Assembly: GCA_947564495.1 (NCBI GenBank)
Contig: CANOCD010000004.1
Span: 1 to 14,595, forward strand
Direction: 5' to 3'
Length of the DNA: 14,595 bases
From: an uncultured Angelakisella sp.
Lineage (GTDB): Bacteria; Bacillota; Clostridia; Oscillospirales; Ruminococcaceae
Shown: positions 1 to 6,561 of the stretch, one piece after another
Layout of the letters: each line of letters begins with the position of its first letter
How positions within the stretch are numbered: position 1 is the stretch's first letter
Translations under genes and position numbers: made by a program
The notes under the pieces: model-generated
What the model was told of the DNA's origin: nothing
Databases searched by the model: none
Seen by the model: the letters and a program-made list of their open reading frames with translations, nothing else

Positions 1-116
1 CCCCGCCTGCGGGCGGGGATGAGCCCTTCGGGCAAGCGGCCTGCGGGCCGGGGGAAGGAACGGCTTCGGTGCCTCCGGCGGAGCCCTTCGGGCTATGGCC
101 TGCGGGCCGGGGTTGG
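1..116. repeat. GC-rich composite hairpin repeat, left copy
   Basis: This is a run of small palindromes: CCCCGCC/GGCGGGG (1-18), GCCC-TTC-GGGC (23-33), CGGCC/GGCCG (37-50), CTCC-GGC-GGAG (73-83), GCCC-TTC-GGGC again (83-93) and GGCC/GGCC (97-108). Three stretches recur in inverted orientation at the right end of the window. Bases 1-35 match 14589-14555 exactly, 57-82 match 14532-14507 with one mismatch, and 97-116 match 14499-14480 exactly. No protein-like frame is evident. It lies downstream of the leftward operon, so its hairpins could end or stabilise that transcript. It is most likely a dispersed noncoding repeat of this genome. Confidence 0.8.
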
Positions 117-157
117 ATGATGCCCGCCATATCCTTTTGCTACCGGTGTTGGAGGCT

Positions 158-1039
158 TTACTTCGTGCTTCCCCCGGCCTTCTTCGCCCCGTCTATGGCA
201 ATGAGCAGAATGCTGGCCAGCACCAACATCCCCCCGATCACCACCCCCGCCGTGACCGGATCGTGGAACCAGATCGTCCCGAATACCACGCTGACGATGG
301 GCTCCAGCATCGAAACAAAGGCCGCCATGGACGCTCCCATCCGCCCGATGCCGTACATCATCAGGAAGTACCCCCCCACCGTGCAGAGCCCCGACCCCAG
401 GACGTACATCCACCCGACGCCGCCGCCTGCGGGAACCGCCAGGGTTTGTGTCACCGGCGCCAAGATCCAGAACAGCACCGTCCCCGGCAGGGAAACGTAG
501 AACAGCTTGGTCTCGATGGGCAGTTCGTTGGCCGGGCCCTTTTCGTTGGCGATGAGATACCCCCCGTAGGTAAAGGCTGAGGCCAAGGCCAGCAGCAGCC
601 CCGTAGGATGCAGGTCCCCGCCCTTCCCCGCCAGGAACACCATCCCGGCGATGGAAGAGGCGATGGCCGCCCCCTGGAGCCTCGTGAACCCCTGGCGGAA
701 CACCGTCCCCATCACCACGCAGACCACCGTGGGGTAGAGGAAGTTGAGCATGATGGCCACCCCCACCGGCAGGTAGAGGTAGGCGTTGTTTAAGAGCAGG
801 GCGGTGACCAGCATCCCCACCGTGCCCATGAGCACCGCCTGGATGAACTGGACAGACCGGGCCCTCAGGCTCCGCTTTTTGGCCAGGGCCATCCCCAGGC
901 TGACCAGGGTGATGATGAGGTTGGTGTAGGCCATCAGGCTGTTCATGGGCAGGCCGTCCACCAGCACCTGCTTTTGCAGGCTGGGCATGATCCCCAGCAG
1001 GGTGGCCGCTCCGGCCACGGCGAAGATACCGACAAGCAT
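158..1039 (-). CDS. DMT/EamA-family transporter
   Basis: A 293-residue, very hydrophobic protein with about ten predicted membrane segments in two similar halves, the usual size and layout of drug/metabolite transporter (EamA) proteins. These are inner-membrane carriers, often exporters of amino acids or metabolites; the substrate cannot be read from sequence. The frame stays open upstream, but the ATG at 1039 is the likely start. It follows an AGAGAGGA ribosome site and begins directly with a membrane segment, while the upstream extension is Arg/Pro/Ser-rich and overlaps the ferredoxin gene. It is the last gene of the leftward cluster, 73 nt after the ferredoxin gene with a hairpin between. 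It may export a product of the upstream pathway, which is inference from position only. Confidence 0.85.
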   Translation of the reverse strand: MLVGIFAVAGAATLLGIMPSLQKQVLVDGLPMNSLMAYTNLIITLVSLGMALAKKRSLRARSVQFIQAVLMGTVGMLVTALLLNNAYLYLPVGVAIMLNFLYPTVVCVVMGTVFRQGFTRLQGAAIASSIAGMVFLAGKGGDLHPTGLLLALASAFTYGGYLIANEKGPANELPIETKLFYVSLPGTVLFWILAPVTQTLAVPAGGGVGWMYVLGSGLCTVGGYFLMMYGIGRMGASMAAFVSMLEPIVSVVFGTIWFHDPVTAGVVIGGMLVLASILLIAIDGAKKAGGSTK

Positions 1040-1066
1040 GGCAAAAGTTCCTCTCTTTCTTGGAAA

Positions 1067-1091
1067 GGGCCGGAGTGTTTTCCTCCGGCCC
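1067..1091 (-). terminator. stem-loop between ferredoxin and DMT genes
   Basis: A perfect 9-bp stem, GGGCCGGAG (1067-1075) with CTCCGGCCC (1083-1091), encloses a 7-nt loop. Read on the minus strand it is followed only by TTTCC, so it would be a weak intrinsic terminator or an attenuator or processing site. The 27 bases left before the DMT start are too few for a separate promoter, so the transporter probably depends on readthrough. Confidence 0.5.
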
Positions 1092-1112
1092 CTTGGTTTG
1101 TTTTGGATCGGT

Positions 1113-1625
1113 CTACTGCTCCAGCTGGGCCTCGGCCATCTGGCGGGCCTTCTTCTGCCGCTGGGCGGCCTGGCGCTCCCGGAGCTCCTCCTCGGTGAGG
1201 AGGGCAAGGGCCCCGGTGGGGCAGACCTTGACGCAGGCGGGAGTGAGCCCCGCCTTCTGCCTTTCGATGCAGGCGTCGCACTTCTGCATCTTGCCGTCCT
1301 CCCCGAAGCCCGGCACCCCGTAGGGGCAGGCCATGGCGCAGGAGTGGCAGCCGATGCAGTTCTGGGTGTCGTAGAGGGTGAAGCCGGTCTCCGGGTCCTT
1401 CACCAGGCACCCGCAGGGGCAGCCGATGACGCAGGGGGCGTCGATGCAGTGCATACAGGACACCGAGTAGAATCCCAGGGCCCCGGTCTTGTCCTCCAGG
1501 GTGAAGGTATGGCGGAAGGGCTGCTGGCCCTTCTGCACCGCCACGTCGTTCTGGTCGATGCAGGCCAGGGCGCAGGCGCCGCAGGCGGAGCACTTCTCCG
1601 GGTCGAAAAACAGGGTCTTTTTCAT
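1113..1625 (-). CDS. Four-cluster [4Fe-4S] ferredoxin, electron-transfer subunit of molybdoenzyme (DmsB/HycB-like)
   Basis: A 170-residue protein with sixteen cysteines arranged for four [4Fe-4S] clusters: C12/C15/C18/C22, C57/C60/C65/C69, C90/C93/C96/C100 and C116/C119/C131/C135. This is the layout of the small electron-transfer subunit of DMSO-reductase-family enzymes, which carries electrons to or from the Mo subunit. The tail after about residue 140 is charged and Gln/Arg-rich, probably helical, with no membrane anchor. The start at 1625 has a strong AGGAGG site located in the 3' end of the Mo gene, and the gap is only 3 nt, so the two are almost certainly co-translated. No Tat or Sec signal is seen, so the complex should be cytosolic. 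The family is clear; the partner assignment rests on adjacency. Confidence 0.93.
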   Translation of the reverse strand: MKKTLFFDPEKCSACGACALACIDQNDVAVQKGQQPFRHTFTLEDKTGALGFYSVSCMHCIDAPCVIGCPCGCLVKDPETGFTLYDTQNCIGCHSCAMACPYGVPGFGEDGKMQKCDACIERQKAGLTPACVKVCPTGALALLTEEELRERQAAQRQKKARQMAEAQLEQ

Positions 1626-1628
1626 GGT

Positions 1629-3770
1629 TCAGCCCTCCTTTCCCGCTTTGGTCACGGCGCACCGGGTGGACCGGTAGGCCGGGAAGCCGGAGTAGGGGTC
1701 CAGATGGTCCCCGTCCAGCAGGCTGTTGACGTCGGCCTCGGGGTAGCCGTGGTAGAGGTTCACCAGCCCCGGGGGCACGCTGCCGGTGGGATGGACCAGG
1801 ACGGTGACCCTCCCCCGAAGGGTGGAGATGACGATCCGGTCCCCCTCCTCCAGGCCCAGGCGGAGGCAGTCCTCCCGGTTCATGTCGGCGGCGGGCTTGG
1901 GACGGAGGCTCCGGTTGGCCGGCACCCCGTGGAGGCGGGAGTGGATGGCGTTGGGGATGCGGCTCCCCGAGGTGAGGGTGAAGGGGTACGCCTCCGGGTC
2001 GGCCCCGTCCAAGGGTTCCTTATAGGTGGGCAGGGCGTCCAGGCCCCACTCCGGGTGGTTTTCCATGATGGCGCTTTTCAGCTCGAACTTGCCGGTGGGG
2101 GTGGAAAGGCCCTTCTCCAGCTCCTGGTAGTCGGCGTGCTCCTCCTTGGGGGCGATGGGGATGGGGAGCTCCGCCTTTTTCAGCTGGTCGATGGTGACCC
2201 CCAGGTCGTCCAGGATGTAGGTCTGGACAAAGTGGTCGTACCCCTTTAGGAGCGTCTCGTCAGGGAGGTCCATATACCGGGCCAGCTCGGTGAGGATGTC
2301 GGTGTCGCTCTTGGCCTGGCCCAGGGGCGGGATGACCGGGGTGGTGTACCAGGCCGTTCCGTTGTGGTAGGGCTTGAACTCCCCCCGCTCAAAGCTGGTG
2401 CAGGCGGGGAGGACGATGTCGGCGTATTTGGCGGTGTCGGTGAGGAACAGGTCGGTGTCCACGAAGAAGTCCAGCGTCTCCAGGGCCCGGAACAGCTTGC
2501 CCGAGTCGGGGAACATCCGGCCGTTGAGGCCCAGGGCGAACACCGCCCGGAGGGGATAGGGGGTCCCTTCCAGGATCTGCCGGCTCATGTCCATGGCCTG
2601 CATCTCCCCCTCCAGGTAGTTCCACAGGGGGAACCGGGGGGCCCCCACCGGCTCCTTGGCGTCCTTGGGCCGGTTCTCGTAGAGGTATTCCTCCTCCCGG
2701 CTCTTAAAGCCGCAGGAGACGTGCATATAGCTGTGGGGGGTGAGGAGCTGTCCCCCGGCCCGGTCGAAGTTGCCGGTGATGGCCAGCAGGGACATCACCG
2801 CCCGGTAATTTTGCAGGCCGTTCCGGTGGTGGCAGAGGGGGGCGGAGGACTCGTTGCAGCTCACCCGGGGGTTCTGGTGGATGAGCCGGGCGGCGGCCTC
2901 CACCTGGGGGTAGGGGACGCCGGTGATGGCCTCGATGTTCGTTTCGTTGAAGCCCGCGGCGTAGGCGGCGTACTCGTCAAAGCCGTAGACGTACTTTTCG
3001 ATGTAGGGGCGGTCGATCCATCCCCGCTGGATGAGGACGTTGGCGATGGCCAGGGCCAGGGCCCCGTCGGTGCCGGTGCGGGGCTGGAGGAACAGGTCGG
3101 CCAGCTTTTCGCTGGCGGGGGTGCGCCGGGTATCCACGATGAGGAACTTGAGGCCCCGCTCCTTCAGCTCCATGGCCCGCTTGGCCCCCATGTAGGAGGA
3201 GTAGAAGGGGTTGAAGGCCCAGCCCAGGAACAGGTCGCTATGGTCCATGTCCGGGCTGCCCTGTTCCCCCGCCGCTACCTTCCAGGCCATGAAGGCCGCG
3301 GTGTAGCAGGCGCTGGATTCGCAGCCGTAGTTGGGGCTGCCGAAGGCGTAGGCGAACCGCCGGAGCATCTGGCGATACCACTTGGAATAGCCGGAGTAGA
3401 AGGCCACGCTCTCGGGGCCGTACTGCTCCTTGGCCTTATTGAGGCCCTGGGCGATGGCCTCATAGGCCTCCTCCCAGGTGATGGGCTCGAATTTCCCCTC
3501 CCCCCGCTTTCCCACACGACGCAGGGGGGTCCTCAGCCGATCCTCCCGGTAGAGGTACTGGCGGTTGGAAAGGCCCTTGGTGCAGAGTTTCCCGTCGTTG
3601 GAGGGGTGGCCGTCCAGCCCCTCGATCTTGATGACCTCCCCGTTCTTGACGTAGGCGGCGATGCCGCAGTGCATCCCCGGGGAGCAGATGTCGCAGAGGG
3701 TGCGGCGGACCTCGATGCCGGTGTCGGGACCGGGGATCTTGGCTTTCAGCTTGCGTTCCAGTTCTGTCAT
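1629..3770 (-). CDS. Molybdopterin-dependent oxidoreductase, DMSO-reductase family catalytic subunit
   Basis: A 713-residue protein with the usual order: an N-terminal [4Fe-4S] domain (about 22-75), the molybdopterin domain (about 78-500) and a C-terminal molydopterin-binding domain (about 590-705) ending in the family's SGFPAYRS-type motif. The cluster ligands are C26, C29, C35 and C63. The C-x2-C-x5-C spacing is wider than the common C-x2-C-x3-C. GSPN (144-147) is followed by C155, which aligns by eye with the Mo-ligating Cys of polysulfide-reductase-type enzymes (GSPN...TC), with C150 nearby as an alternative. There is no Tat twin-arginine leader, so it is cytosolic. The start overlaps the FAD gene by 4 nt (ATGA) and has a GGAGGGG site. 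The substrate is unknown: the fold fits reductases of S- or N-oxides, polysulfide or thiosulfate, formate dehydrogenases and acetylene-hydratase-like proteins. Confidence 0.93.
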   Translation of the reverse strand: MTELERKLKAKIPGPDTGIEVRRTLCDICSPGMHCGIAAYVKNGEVIKIEGLDGHPSNDGKLCTKGLSNRQYLYREDRLRTPLRRVGKRGEGKFEPITWEEAYEAIAQGLNKAKEQYGPESVAFYSGYSKWYRQMLRRFAYAFGSPNYGCESSACYTAAFMAWKVAAGEQGSPDMDHSDLFLGWAFNPFYSSYMGAKRAMELKERGLKFLIVDTRRTPASEKLADLFLQPRTGTDGALALAIANVLIQRGWIDRPYIEKYVYGFDEYAAYAAGFNETNIEAITGVPYPQVEAAARLIHQNPRVSCNESSAPLCHHRNGLQNYRAVMSLLAITGNFDRAGGQLLTPHSYMHVSCGFKSREEEYLYENRPKDAKEPVGAPRFPLWNYLEGEMQAMDMSRQILEGTPYPLRAVFALGLNGRMFPDSGKLFRALETLDFFVDTDLFLTDTAKYADIVLPACTSFERGEFKPYHNGTAWYTTPVIPPLGQAKSDTDILTELARYMDLPDETLLKGYDHFVQTYILDDLGVTIDQLKKAELPIPIAPKEEHADYQELEKGLSTPTGKFELKSAIMENHPEWGLDALPTYKEPLDGADPEAYPFTLTSGSRIPNAIHSRLHGVPANRSLRPKPAADMNREDCLRLGLEEGDRIVISTLRGRVTVLVHPTGSVPPGLVNLYHGYPEADVNSLLDGDHLDPYSGFPAYRSTRCAVTKAGKEG

Positions 3771-5047
3771 TTCTTCCCCTCCAGTGCTTCGATAAAGGCC
3801 GGTTCCAGGCCGCAGCGGATGAGCTGTCCCCGCTGTTCCGGGGAGAAGGGACCGGCCTGCCCCCGGAGCAGCTTGATGAGATGGGCCTTGAGGATGCCGG
3901 ACACCCTGTAGTTATCCAGGATGTTGAAGCCCGCCGCCCTGCCGTCCCGGAGCACCGCCTGGATGTAAAAGCCCTTGTCCGGGGACTGGTAGGTCCGGAC
4001 CTCCCCGGTGAGGCGGTTGTCCCCCAGGCCGATGAAATCCATGTCCAAAAAGTGGGTGATGTTGTGTAGGATGTTGCCGTCGGTCTCGGCGGAGCCCCCG
4101 GCCATGTTCCGCCCGGCCACCCGGCCCTGGGTGGCGGCGTTGGCCCAAAGGCCGATGATCATCTGGCCGCCGGACTGCATCTCCCGGCCCTGGCAGCAGT
4201 CCCCGGCGGCGTAGACCCCCGGGGCGGAGGTCTCCATCCTTTCGTTCACCAGGATGCCCCGGTCGGTCTGGACCTCCTTGGGGTCCAGGATCCCGGTGGC
4301 GGCCCGGGTGCCGATGTTCAGGACCAGCAATTCGGTTTTCAGCTCCCTGCCGTCGGCAAGGCGGACGGTGGTCTCCTTCACCTGGCCGTTCTCGTCCAGG
4401 GTCTCCTCCGCCCCGGTGATGGCCTGGCCGAAGGCCAGTTCGATGCCCAGCTTTCTAAGCCGGGCCTCGATCATCTCCGAGACCTCGGGGTAGGCGGCCA
4501 GGGCGAAGATGTGGGGGGCCATATCCGCCAGGGTGACCTGGCAGCCCCGCTTGTGGAGCAGCTCCGCCACCTTGATCCCCACCATGGAGGCCCCCACGAT
4601 GACGGCGTTTTGGTATTCCCGCTTTTCCAGGGCGTCGTGGAGGGCCACGGCGTCCTCCACCGTCCTCATGCAGAAGGCCCCCCGGAGGTGGGCGAAGCTC
4701 CCCGGGACAAAGGCGGTGGCGCCGGTGGCCACGAGGAGCTTGTCGTACTCCCGCCGGGTCCCGTCCGCGGTGGTCACCGCCCGGGCCTTGGCGTCCACCT
4801 TGGCCACCCGGGTCCCGGTGAGGAGCTCGGCCTCGTACTCCCGGGCGATCTCCGGCAGGGTCCCGAAGGGGAACAACCCCTCGTAGGGGAGGCGCCCGGC
4901 GGTGTAGTAGGTGGTGAGCATGGGGTTGTAGGGGGGCAGGGCGGTCTCGCTGTAAACATCCACCCGGGCGGAGCAGCCCGCCTCCCGGATGGCCCGGAGG
5001 CCGTGGTATCCGGCACAGCCGAAGCCGATGATGGCAAATCGTTCCAT
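3767..5047 (-). CDS. FAD-dependent NAD(P)H oxidoreductase (pyridine nucleotide-disulfide reductase fold)
   Basis: A 426-residue two-dinucleotide-fold flavoprotein. The FAD site is G8-x-G10-x-x-G13 near the N-terminus, ATGA lies at 107-110, the NAD(P) fold motif VGASMVG at 151-157, and the second FAD motif GVYAAGDCC at 277-285. It lacks the CxxC or CxxxxC redox pair of true disulfide reductases; the overall form is closer to rubredoxin- or nitrite-reductase-type NAD(P)H:acceptor oxidoreductases. A C-terminal region from about 310 resembles the small dimerisation-type domain. An AAAGGA site sits 8 nt before the ATG. It overlaps the Mo-subunit gene by 4 nt, so translation is probably coupled. 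Inferred role: pass NAD(P)H electrons through the ferredoxin subunit to the Mo enzyme, or the reverse. Confidence 0.88.
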   Translation of the reverse strand: MERFAIIGFGCAGYHGLRAIREAGCSARVDVYSETALPPYNPMLTTYYTAGRLPYEGLFPFGTLPEIAREYEAELLTGTRVAKVDAKARAVTTADGTRREYDKLLVATGATAFVPGSFAHLRGAFCMRTVEDAVALHDALEKREYQNAVIVGASMVGIKVAELLHKRGCQVTLADMAPHIFALAAYPEVSEMIEARLRKLGIELAFGQAITGAEETLDENGQVKETTVRLADGRELKTELLVLNIGTRAATGILDPKEVQTDRGILVNERMETSAPGVYAAGDCCQGREMQSGGQMIIGLWANAATQGRVAGRNMAGGSAETDGNILHNITHFLDMDFIGLGDNRLTGEVRTYQSPDKGFYIQAVLRDGRAAGFNILDNYRVSGILKAHLIKLLRGQAGPFSPEQRGQLIRCGLEPAFIEALEGKK

Positions 5048-5082
5048 CCCTTCCGTCCTTTCTTTGGTCGTGCTGAATGTGG

Positions 5083-5121
5083 GGAGCGCCGCCCACCGCT
5101 TGACCGGGTGAGCGGCGCTCC
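5083..5121 (-). terminator. strong stem-loop between permease and FAD genes
   Basis: A perfect 10-bp stem, GGAGCGCCGC (5083-5092) with GCGGCGCTCC (5112-5121), extends after one mismatch by CACC/GGTG. No T-tract follows on either strand, so it is not a canonical intrinsic terminator. It may separate or tune expression of the permease and redox genes, or act as an mRNA processing or stability element. Confidence 0.45.
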
Positions 5122-5145
5122 ATAGGCTGAAAAATGAGGGTAGGC

Positions 5146-6483
5146 TTACTTGCTCTCGACCTTGGCCCGCTTCTCCTGGACATACTTGGCCCGGAACTGG
5201 GTGTAGACGAACAGCACAGCGATGAAGATGACGCAGGCGATGGCGGCGGGAACGGTGAGGTCGGAGAGGTTGACGTAGGAGGTGAAAAGCATCAGGGCGC
5301 CGATGACCAGCAGGACAGCGTGGAGGGTGCTTTTCTTCATGTAGAAGTTGGACTTCTTGAACTCCTCGGGGAGGACGTCAGGGAGCTTCCAGCAGGCCAG
5401 GAGCACCATAAACTCGGAGAGCATATCGGTGCCCACGCCCATGTTGGAGATGAGGGTCAGGTCCATGCCGGTGACGATGGGCAGGGCGCCCATGACGAAG
5501 AACACCATGAGGAGGATGACGGGGGTGCCCGCCTTGTTCTCCTCGGCCAGCTTCTCGGGGAGCCAGCCGTCCCGGGCCGCCGCCTGGAGGCCCCGGTGGA
5601 CCCAGCTGAGGGTGCCGTTGAGGGTGGTGAGGAGGGCGAACATGGCGCCGCCGAACACGAAGAACAGGTAGAGCCAGGTGGGGAAGATGGTCCGGGCCAC
5701 CAGGGTCAGGTTCTCAAAGGCCACCTGCTCCACAGGGAGGACGCCGGCGGCCACGATGCCGATGAGGGCGTAGAACACGGCCACGATGGAGGTGGAAAGG
5801 ACGATGACCTTGGGGATGGTGGTGGCGGGCTTTTCGATGTCGTCGGCGTTTTCGGCGATGAACTTAGCGCCGCCGCAGGCGAAGGAGAGAAGGGCGATGC
5901 CGGTGAAGAAGTTCATGGGGCCGTTGGGCATGATGTTGTCGGCGGCCAGGCGCAGGGTGGACCAATCCACCTGGGGCAGGCCGAAGCCGATGAACAGGAA
6001 CAGGCTGATGAGCAGGAAGGCCACCATGCAGTTCTGGACCAGGGCGGTGGACTTGAGGCCCACGATGTTGATGCCGGTGCAGAGGATGAGGGCCACCAGG
6101 GCCACCACCGTCTCGCTGAAGCCGGGGAAGATGGCCACGAAGTAGCTGGCGAAGCCCTTGGCGAAGGTGGCGATGAGGACCTGGCTCAGGACGAACATCC
6201 CGATGTACATAAAGCTGGCCTTATCCCCCATGAGGCGCTTGATGTAGGTGTAGCCGGCGCCGGAGGCGGGGATGGACGAGGTGAGAATGATGTAGGGGAC
6301 GACGGTGACGATGGCCAGCAGGGCGCCGAAGATGAAGGCGTAGGGGGTGCCGTGGCCGGTGAGGCCGATGACGATGCCGGTGAGCACCATGATGCCGGAG
6401 CCGATGATCTGGCCGGTGGCCATGCCCATGCAGTCCATAAAGTTGAGTTTCTTACGCTGGGTGGTCTCGGGTTTTGTACTCAT
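5146..6483 (-). CDS. APC-superfamily amino-acid permease
   Basis: A 445-residue protein with about twelve membrane segments. The first carries GQIIGSGIM (about residues 24-32), the GSG-type substrate-binding break of TM1 in APC transporters. A later segment has FACGGAKFIAENADDIEKP, matching the conserved TM6 and following loop of amino-acid/polyamine permeases. It probably imports an amino acid or derivative; the exact substrate cannot be told. An ATG lies 33 nt upstream in frame, but the ATG at 6483 has an ideal AGGAGG site 6 nt ahead and gives the usual soluble N-terminal segment. It sits between the PLP-enzyme gene (78 nt away) and the FAD gene (98 nt away), all on the same strand, suggesting it feeds substrate to one or both. 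Confidence 0.92.
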   Translation of the reverse strand: MSTKPETTQRKKLNFMDCMGMATGQIIGSGIMVLTGIVIGLTGHGTPYAFIFGALLAIVTVVPYIILTSSIPASGAGYTYIKRLMGDKASFMYIGMFVLSQVLIATFAKGFASYFVAIFPGFSETVVALVALILCTGINIVGLKSTALVQNCMVAFLLISLFLFIGFGLPQVDWSTLRLAADNIMPNGPMNFFTGIALLSFACGGAKFIAENADDIEKPATTIPKVIVLSTSIVAVFYALIGIVAAGVLPVEQVAFENLTLVARTIFPTWLYLFFVFGGAMFALLTTLNGTLSWVHRGLQAAARDGWLPEKLAEENKAGTPVILLMVFFVMGALPIVTGMDLTLISNMGVGTDMLSEFMVLLACWKLPDVLPEEFKKSNFYMKKSTLHAVLLVIGALMLFTSYVNLSDLTVPAAIACVIFIAVLFVYTQFRAKYVQEKRAKVESK

Positions 6484-6515
6484 TATGATCCTCCTCAAAA
6501 ACTTTGTCAATATCA

Positions 6516-6537
6516 CAGGGCCTTTCCTGGGGCCCTG
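6516..6537 (-). other. stem-loop between PLP-enzyme and permease genes
   Basis: CAGGGCC (6516-6522) pairs with GGCCCTG (6531-6537) around an 8-nt loop, between the PLP-enzyme stop and the permease ribosome site. There is no T-tract after it on the minus strand. It could attenuate or stabilise the transcript; chance formation in GC-rich DNA cannot be excluded. Confidence 0.35.
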
Positions 6538-6561
6538 CCGCTTCCGTTTGCAGGGGGCCGC

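Noticed and set aside
1..116. CRISPR array at the window end
   Set aside because: The repeats are short palindromes of different types without regular spacing or unique spacers, and no cas gene is nearby.
1040..1207. Longer N-terminus for the DMT transporter
   Set aside because: The extension overlaps the ferredoxin gene and the intergenic hairpin, is Arg/Pro/Ser-rich, and has no better ribosome site than the one before ATG 1039.
2364..3911. A plus-strand open frame of 515 codons antisense to the Mo gene
   Set aside because: It is low-complexity Gly/Val/Leu/Glu-rich with no ribosome site or recognisable motif; the minus strand encodes a clear molybdoenzyme.
6505..6510. Perfect minus-strand TTGACA -35 hexamer upstream of the permease
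   Set aside because: A -10 at the normal distance would fall on the permease start codon, so it cannot drive a leadered transcript of that gene.
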